Origin: Trichuris trichiura
Lineage: Eukaryota > Nematoda > Enoplea > Trichinellida > Trichuridae
NCBI GenBank assembly: GCA_037903355.1
Contig: JBAJFE010000009.1
Location: forward strand, 310,001 to 374,000
Direction: 5' to 3'
DNA length: 64,000 nucleotides
Below are positions 60,346-64,000 of the stretch, piece after piece. Position 1 is the first letter of the stretch. Each line of letters opens with the position of its first letter. The notes under the pieces are model-generated. The model was not told where the DNA came from. It saw nothing but the letters and a program-made list of their open reading frames with translations, and ran no database searches. Both the position numbers and the translations under genes were made by a program.

Positions 60346-61211
60346 TCTGCCCACGTTCCGACTCTCTTCGTTTACTTCAAAGTTTGGCTCTGTATCTGCT
60401 ACTGTGCGTAGTTCATTGTTTTAGCAAAACAACAAAGAGATTTATGTCTCTTTTTAACCATTGTTGTTAATAAACACCATCCTCTAGCTAACGTTCACTT
60501 GTTCAGTTTACTTTAGAAATATTGTTCTGTTGAAATTTTGCTCATCTTGGAAAGCAAGCCAAATGCCCTTAACATCATGTCTTGTAGTCTGAGAAAGCAG
60601 CAAAAATTTCTGCGCATTCTTACTTCAGCAATTATATACCAGATTATATTGTGAAAAGGTTTTCCCGGGGCTTAAAAATTCCCTTTTTAGGTTTTCTTAA
60701 AAACGGATGTATCCTACAGATTCAAATTGTGTGGCAAAAATTAAAGTTTTATTTATTAATATTTACTGTCTTTTCCTTTAGTTCTCCGCGATGCGATCTA
60801 AGTTGATCTAATTCCATCACCAGCTGGAAACAGTAGCCTTCTTCAGACGGGACGCAACAGGTATTGTAAATATAGCGTAGACATGCTGCCAACAGATCAA
60901 GTACGATCGGAATAATCTTATTATAAACATGGAAATAAGAAACTTACTGTAATTCAATATGAGTCCTGTTAATAGGTGAATGTCAATATAGGTGTTATAA
61001 TTCTTGTAATACGAACTTCGTAACGTAAAATGGTTTACATTCTTTTTAAATCTTTAAACATGATCTCGTTGCGCAGTTTAAACCGAACCATCTTACAATT
61101 GAGGCTACTTATGTTTGCTTCCATCACTATCGTTCTCGTGAGTGCTAGTCACTCTCCAGGTTGCTATATGTATTTTATTCTAAATGTAGCAATTATTTCA
61201 TCCTTATTTAG
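60346..61211. other. Intergenic between Arp4 and reticulon genes
   Basis: AATAAA in GTTAATAAACACC near 60468 is a likely poly(A) signal for Arp4. The remainder shows no coding sequence. The right end is the TTATTTAG acceptor 15 bases before the reticulon ATG. Confidence 0.5.
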
Positions 61212-61226
61212 CAAGTGTTATGTAGC

Positions 61227-63087
61227 ATGGCACTGTTGAAAGAAACGCCAGCTTTTAACAACTTCGAACTTGCAGAGAAGGTAAATCGTAAACCTATTAT
61301 TTTTTATTAATAAATTTTGAACTCACATCTAGCATATTTCAGAAAACTTATGTTTATAATGATCATGTAGTAGTTTTCCAGAGACGTTTTGCTGAAGCAT
61401 TTTCTTCTTTCAGGAGCGCGGAGAAGAGAAGCGTTTACCTGTTGATGCTACACATAGTATAAACACTTACACGGATGGCAACAATGGCACTTACGCGCTG
61501 GATATCAGTAGTATACTCACTACGTTGTCGAACGAACTTCACTGTAAGTAGAGAAGTTTCATTTAATGAGTTAGCAAAGCTTCAACAATAGGTTAAGTGA
61601 CTTACTTTTTAGTATGATATTCATCAGTGTTTTATTGAGCATTTGTTATTACATTTTTCTGAAGCTGTCTGAATTTTGTTGTACACATAATTGGTTTCAC
61701 ATTTTGTTTCAAAAAACAGCCTGACTTTGTGACAGGTGGTAGTCAGTCATGTATGCAATCAATCGCATAGCAAAGTTGAATGTTATTTCAGTGTCTGAAG
61801 TATTTCTTTGGGAAAACAAGATGTTCTCTTTTCTATCGTTATCCGTCATCGCCTGCGCCAGTTTCTCGCTGACAAGGATGAACTTACTGTATGTGCTGGG
61901 CTTCCAGGGGCTATTCTTAATCGCATTATGTTTGACAATTCGCTTTATTGCGGGTGATGACCTCATACTGCTACGAGATGCACCAAGTGGCAGGCGAGTG
62001 AGCGCTTTTCTCGCTGTCTCATAGTCTAACACTGCTTTTCGCAATGTTTCTAGACTGCCCTATCCGGATGAAATGGAATCCAATATTGAAGGCATACTGG
62101 AAACCATTGTTTCTGCTTTCCTACTGCTTTGCACTCTGTCATTGAGAAATCTTCTACTTAACGACACCATTATCTTATTCAAGTATGCGGTCATTTCCAT
62201 ATTAACAGCAGTCGTAGGCTACTACGTCCCATTACCTTGGCTTTTCTTTCATGGTAAGTATTGAACGTTTTCCTGTGTTCTAAAAGGATTCTTCCCGTTA
62301 CTGTTTTATGAGTGCAACCAATTTTTAGGATAGCCGAACGTTAAAAATAAAGCAGACACTTTTTCTACATATATAGGCATTGAGCCACTGAAAAGGCGGT
62401 TGCATACGTAATATAGCAACTAAACTTCGCTTAACTGCTGTGAAAAAGCATATTTTGATCTTTTTTTCTGAAATAATTTGAAAAGACAATGATTCAAACA
62501 AGGTTAATAATTGCTTGCGTTCCCTTCTCATTACGTCGCCCAAGAAATGAAGCACATTCCACTGCGGAAGTGAGATTATCGTAGCGTTCGAATTACAGCA
62601 CAAGATGACTCACAGAAATGCGATCAACTTATGCTACAGTCGGAAATTGACACTTTTGTGCTCGCTGGACTAAAAGACTTAAGAATCTTTTACATTTAAA
62701 GTTTCAACGAAAGCAAATACGTCATTTGCACAGTTTCTGTTTGAAACAAAAATGCCCTAGTTTCACACGAGCTTATAAAGCATGACGAATGCATTAGGAG
62801 TTATATGTGACGCAGGCAAGTAATAAAGTATGCAAAGAATGTTGCTTAATAAGATGCATCAAATTTCGTTATTTTCAAATTTTCTGCTCAACGGCTATTT
62901 ACAGTTTTTAAATTTACTGCTGCCTGACCATCAAAACGGCGTTCTGTAACATGATATTTCAGGTACCCTACTCGCCTTCACTATTCCGGTTATCCTAAAA
63001 TACTATGGAAGCGAGATCAAGAAAGCATACCATACGTCGACTTGGATTGTCAAGCAGATGGCAAAAAATGTGAAGCACAATTTTTGA
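61227..63087 (+). CDS. Reticulon-family ER membrane-shaping protein (5 exons)
   Basis: Exons 61227-61280, 61414-61543, 61792-61993, 62054-62253 and 62963-63087 give 236 residues. After about 60 polar residues the reticulon homology domain starts VSEVFLWENKMFSFLSL, with hydrophobic hairpin 1, a polar loop of about 60 residues, and hairpin 2 (ILTAVVGYYVPLPWLFFHGT, then LLAFTIPVIL), ending KYYGSEIKKAYHTSTWIVKQ. Reticulons curve tubular ER through two membrane hairpins. The sequence is divergent but the layout, length and conserved Trp after the start of the domain fit. Intron 3 has a GC donor (AG/GCGAGT); the nearby GTGAGC donor would break the frame. AATAAA near 63300 is the likely poly(A) signal. 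C. elegans has one reticulon, ret-1. Confidence 0.8.
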
Positions 63088-63784
63088 AAACAAGGTTTTT
63101 AAAGTTTAAATGCAAAATGGATTAAAGGAACGATCGATGAGCGAGAACATGTCGGAAGTTCGAATCAGTTGCACTAAACAAACATTCGCTTAGAAGTTGC
63201 CCGTACATTTTGTCCAGCCGACTTTTTTCTGCAACTGTGATCTAATCATAAGTACAATTGATTCGAGCTGCATTGAAAAAAATAATATTCGCATGTGGGA
63301 ATAAATCAGAGCTTCAAAGGTCGGTTTGTCCTGCTTTCCTTTTGCCTTGAATGACTGTTTAACTGCAGCTAGCTAAAAACTTAATCTATAGCTTAAGACG
63401 GGAGCTCAAACTTCTTCTGATGCTTAGGAAGTAGAAAAAGAAAATGTCGATAGCTTAATGTCGCTAGCCAGCTAACCAAAGCTTAATGTCGAAAAAAGGC
63501 TTATAAAATTGCTCTTGTCAGAATGCAAGTGCAATCAGGATTGTTTTTGTTTCATTGCAAAATCTGTTGAAAAAATTAGGTACTTTAAACGAACTGCTTA
63601 GCTGTAAAGCACGAAGTCATGCAGCGCCAAACGTCTAGTAAGTTATTTAATATCATATTGAATGATTTAAAATTCCACTATTTAAGCTGCTGCTGTAGCA
63701 ATGCAAGTCGCTCAATCGAAAAATTGTTCCCGCCATGGCATACTGGAAAAGTAATTGAAATCGTCCCTTACCTTTGGGCATACG
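63088..63784. other. Intergenic, reticulon 3' end and next promoter
   Basis: Contains the reticulon poly(A) signal (AATAAA near 63300). No coding sequence seen apart from an eight-codon ATG frame at about 63734 just upstream of the next gene. Confidence 0.4.
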
Positions 63785-64000
63785 ATGGAAAAGGATAAGT
63801 GCATCGCCTGCAGCTCTGATTTGGTGAAAGTGTTTCCGTGGATTGTTCCACGCTTGGAAGGTGTTAAAACGGTAGATGGACAGTGGAAAATTCACAGTAA
63901 GATTAAGACAAACGATTACTTGACCGTATTCAAAGTAACGGCAATGGATTCTTCGTTTAGTGGCTACATGAAGGTAACGGAAAAATTGTTCATCAAATCT
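63785..64000 (+). CDS. 5' part of an unknown gene, cut by the window end
   Basis: The frame opens with ATG at 63785 after an upstream in-frame TAA and stays open for 72 codons to the last base. It starts MEKDKCIACSSDLVKVFPW and has alternating hydrophobic/charged beta-like character (DGQWKIHSKIKTNDYLTVFK). No signal peptide. Codon use is regular, which favours real coding. The opposite-strand frame over 63895-63653 is taken as its shadow. Family not recognised. Confidence 0.5.
   Translation, partial: MEKDKCIACSSDLVKVFPWIVPRLEGVKTVDGQWKIHSKIKTNDYLTVFKVTAMDSSFSGYMKVTEKLFIKS

Noticed and set aside
60784..60870. CTGAAGAAGGCTACTGTTTCC on the minus strand, resembling a ribozyme-type core
   Set aside because: No GAAA closes a stem II, so the core is incomplete.
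1..64000. tRNA genes, rRNA genes and CRISPR arrays
   Set aside because: No B-box/T-loop pattern with a cloverleaf, no rRNA sequence and no spaced direct repeats were noticed by eye; a tRNAscan run would be decisive.

Overview
This is a eukaryotic, AT-rich, animal-type sequence with multi-exon genes, GT-AG introns of about 45-60 bp mixed with introns of several kb, and no bacterial features. Protein-level recognition (an Even-skipped/VAB-7 homeodomain, two TWK-type two-pore potassium channels, a divergent reticulon and an Arp4/BAF53 protein) and possible trans-splice acceptors just upstream of start codons best fit a nematode, perhaps a dorylaimian such as a whipworm relative. That assignment is inference. 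Gene models were assembled by hand from splice signals and reading-frame continuity, because most coding exons are only fragments of open frames.

Layout: 0.3-3.2 kb holds a minus-strand gene with a signal peptide, whose introns carry a perfect 93-bp-arm palindrome, an (AT)n tract and a fold-back element. At 4.1-5.9 kb is a minus-strand cysteine-containing gene. At 8.5-14.4 kb is the four-exon eve/vab-7 gene (minus). At 17.07-18.24 kb is a decayed Tigger/pogo DNA transposon with intact inverted ends and TA duplication. At 19.1-19.6 kb is a small unknown gene. At 20.4-21.5 kb is an Ig+EGF+transmembrane growth-factor precursor (neuregulin/Vein-like), convergent with ribosomal protein P2 (21.6-22.5 kb, minus). 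At 27.2-38.0 kb two TWK channel paralogues lie tail to tail. The 38-45.7 kb and 49.2-53.1 kb stretches hold nothing I can recognise. Small probable exons lie at 45.7, 46.9-47.9, 53.2 and 54.9 kb, and a possible gustatory-receptor-like gene at 48.1-49.2 kb (minus). The right end is a compact plus-strand cluster: Arp4/BAF53 (12 exons), reticulon (5 exons) and the start of an unknown gene that runs off the window.

The most interesting layer is a dispersed repeat family carrying hammerhead-ribozyme cores (CUGANGA - stem II - GAAAGCUC) at about 0.02, 6.6, 28.1 and 48.5 kb, with decayed copies at 46.2 and 53.8 kb. Several copies are embedded in inverted-repeat structures. The palindromic AGCU two-base-pair stem III is of the type described for hammerheads in Penelope-like elements. 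Other points of note are three apparent GC-AG introns in two neighbouring genes, a possible 31-bp intron, and an Ig-EGF membrane ligand unlike C. elegans LIN-3 in carrying an Ig domain.
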